Shown here piece after piece: positions 4,459 through 5,321 of a DNA stretch of 5,321 bases (positions are counted from its first letter, which is position 1; every line of letters begins with the position of its first letter). Made by a program: the position numbers and the translations under genes. The stretch comes from Clostridia bacterium (lineage in GTDB: Bacteria; Bacillota; Clostridia; Oscillospirales; CAG-272), in the NCBI GenBank assembly GCA_017382555.1, contig JAFOAB010000367.1, forward strand, positions 1-5,321, in the 5' to 3' direction. The notes below the pieces were generated by a model. It made no database searches. It saw only the letters and a program-made list of their open reading frames with translations, and was not told the DNA's origin.

Positions 4459-5321
4459 TCTGCTTACCTCCCCTTGTCTGCTGCTCATATACCTCGCGGT
4501 AAATGGTGCTGCTCTCAAGCAGCTCTGCGTGTGTGCCAACGGCAGTAACCGCGCCGTTATCCATAACGATTATCTTATCCGCATTCTCTACGGAAGAGAT
4601 GCGCTGTGCAATGATGATCTTCGTGGTGGTGGGTATGTACTCCGCAAAGCCGCGGCGGATGAGCGCATCGGTCTTTGTGTCTACCGCACTTGTGGAATCG
4701 TCGAGGATAAGTATCTTCGGCTTTTTGAGAAGCGCACGTGCAATGCAGAGGCGCTGCTTCTGACCGCCCGAAACGTTGCTGCCGCCCTGCTCTATCATCG
4801 TATCGTAGCCATCGGGGAATGCGGTAACGAAATCGTGCGCCTGCGAAAGCTTACAAGCCGCAACAAGCTCCTCGTCGCTTGCATCCTTATTACCCCAACG
4901 GAGATTTTCCTTGATAGTGCCGGAGAAAAGCAGATTCTTCTGAAGCACAACGGCAACACCGTCGCGAAGCGCCTGAAGATCGTACTCCTTTACGTCCACG
5001 CCGCCTACTCTTACGCTACCCTCCGTAGTATCGTAAAGGCGGGAGATAAGCTGAACAAGCGTGGATTTACCGGAGCCCGTACCGCCGATAATACCTACGG
5101 TCTCGCCCGAATTTATCTTTACGCGCACGTTAGAGAGCGCATACTTTTCCGCCTCTGCGGAATACTTGAAGCTTACGCCATCAAATTCCACGGAGCCGTC
5201 CTTGATCTCGAAAATGGGATTTGCGGGGTTGGTAATAGCGGGCTCCTCGCAAAGCACCTCGTCGATACGGCGTGCGCTTTCCGCGGAAATGGTGATCATT
5301 ACGTATATCATCGAGAGCATC
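4445..5321 (-). CDS. ABC exporter half-transporter, degenerate-site subunit (C-terminal part)
   Basis: The 5' part of the gene is beyond the window; 291 complete codons are visible. The Met at 5320 is internal, at the end of the last membrane helix, not the start. Counting from it, residues 1-13 are membrane and from about 37 is the nucleotide-binding domain: A-loop Tyr53, Walker A 79-87 (Lys85), Q-loop Gln127, signature VSGGQ (183-187), Walker B ILILD 203-207, D-loop SAVD 211-214. The residue after Walker B is Asp208 instead of Glu and the switch residue is Gln239 instead of His, so its own ATP site should bind but hardly hydrolyse ATP. These are the same two substitutions known from TM287 and TAP1. 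The tail is charged (GGKQNEEE) and its last 14 bases overlap the next gene. With that gene it should form a heterodimeric exporter. Confidence 0.95.
   Translation of the reverse strand, partial: MLSMIYVMITISAESARRIDEVLCEEPAITNPANPIFEIKDGSVEFDGVSFKYSAEAEKYALSNVRVKINSGETVGIIGGTGSGKSTLVQLISRLYDTTEGSVRVGGVDVKEYDLQALRDGVAVVLQKNLLFSGTIKENLRWGNKDASDEELVAACKLSQAHDFVTAFPDGYDTMIEQGGSNVSGGQKQRLCIARALLKKPKILILDDSTSAVDTKTDALIRRGFAEYIPTTTKIIIAQRISSVENADKIIVMDNGAVTAVGTHAELLESSTIYREVYEQQTRGGKQNEEE
4467..4473 (-). promoter_or_regulatory. Ribosome binding site inside the upstream ABC gene; decides the start
   Basis: GGGGAGG on the minus strand lies eight bases before the ATG at 4458-4456, inside the last codons of the upstream ABC gene. 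Ribosomes finishing the first gene pass directly over this site, so the two subunits are probably translationally coupled. This fits a heterodimer made in equal amounts. Confidence 0.85.

Noticed and set aside
4459..4539. 27-residue N-terminal extension of the downstream ABC subunit
   Set aside because: The longer frame starts inside the upstream ABC gene without a good ribosome binding site, while the ATG at 4458 has GGGGAGG eight bases upstream and gives a normal N-terminus for the family.
2614..4548. 644-codon plus-strand open frame antisense to the complete ABC gene
   Set aside because: Again codon-aligned antisense to a clear ABC exporter. The translation is rich in His, Cys, Asn and Arg, typical of a shadow frame, with no known motif.

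Overview
The window looks like chromosomal DNA of a gut-type Clostridia member (Bacillota, perhaps Oscillospirales or Christensenellales-like). The clues are intermediate GC content, AGGAGG-type ribosome binding sites, a sigmaA-type promoter with a 17-base spacer, a Clostridia-style lipoprotein with a Thr/Pro/Glu linker, and a paired ABC exporter of a kind common in these bacteria. The genus assignment is inference.

Layout: (1) Bases 1-138 hold the last 45 codons of an unrecognised plus-strand gene, followed at once by a Rho-independent terminator (149-191). (2) Bases 139-587 are non-coding and unusually rich in inverted repeats: at least six hairpin-forming units, including a GC-rich repetitive-type element (343-421), an imperfect 30-bp inverted repeat (431-495) and a perfect 19-bp inverted repeat (493-536) that shares three bases with it and probably terminates the convergent lipoprotein transcript. 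(3) Bases 588-2450 (minus) encode a 620-residue secreted lipoprotein with a sialidase-type Asp-box beta-propeller and a C-terminal CBM9/DOMON-like domain; it has its own promoter at 2488-2516. (4) Bases 2548-4458 (minus) encode a complete ABC exporter half-transporter. (5) Bases 4445-5321 (minus) encode the C-terminal half of a second one, which continues beyond the window. The two ABC genes overlap by 14 bases.

The two ABC subunits form a heterodimer by motif logic. The upstream subunit has Asp in place of the catalytic Glu and Gln in place of the switch His, but an intact signature motif. The downstream subunit has intact Glu and His but a signature altered to LSQGQ. Pairing them gives one consensus and one degenerate ATP site, as in TM287/288 and TAP. 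The substrate cannot be read from the sequence.

The lipoprotein probably acts at the cell surface on, or binds, a glycan. It is co-directional with the exporter genes, but its own promoter makes it at least partly independent. All three minus-strand reading frames contain no TTA, CTA or TCA codon, which explains the very long antisense open frames. I do not see a clearly novel multi-gene system; the hairpin-dense intergenic stretch is the least explained part.
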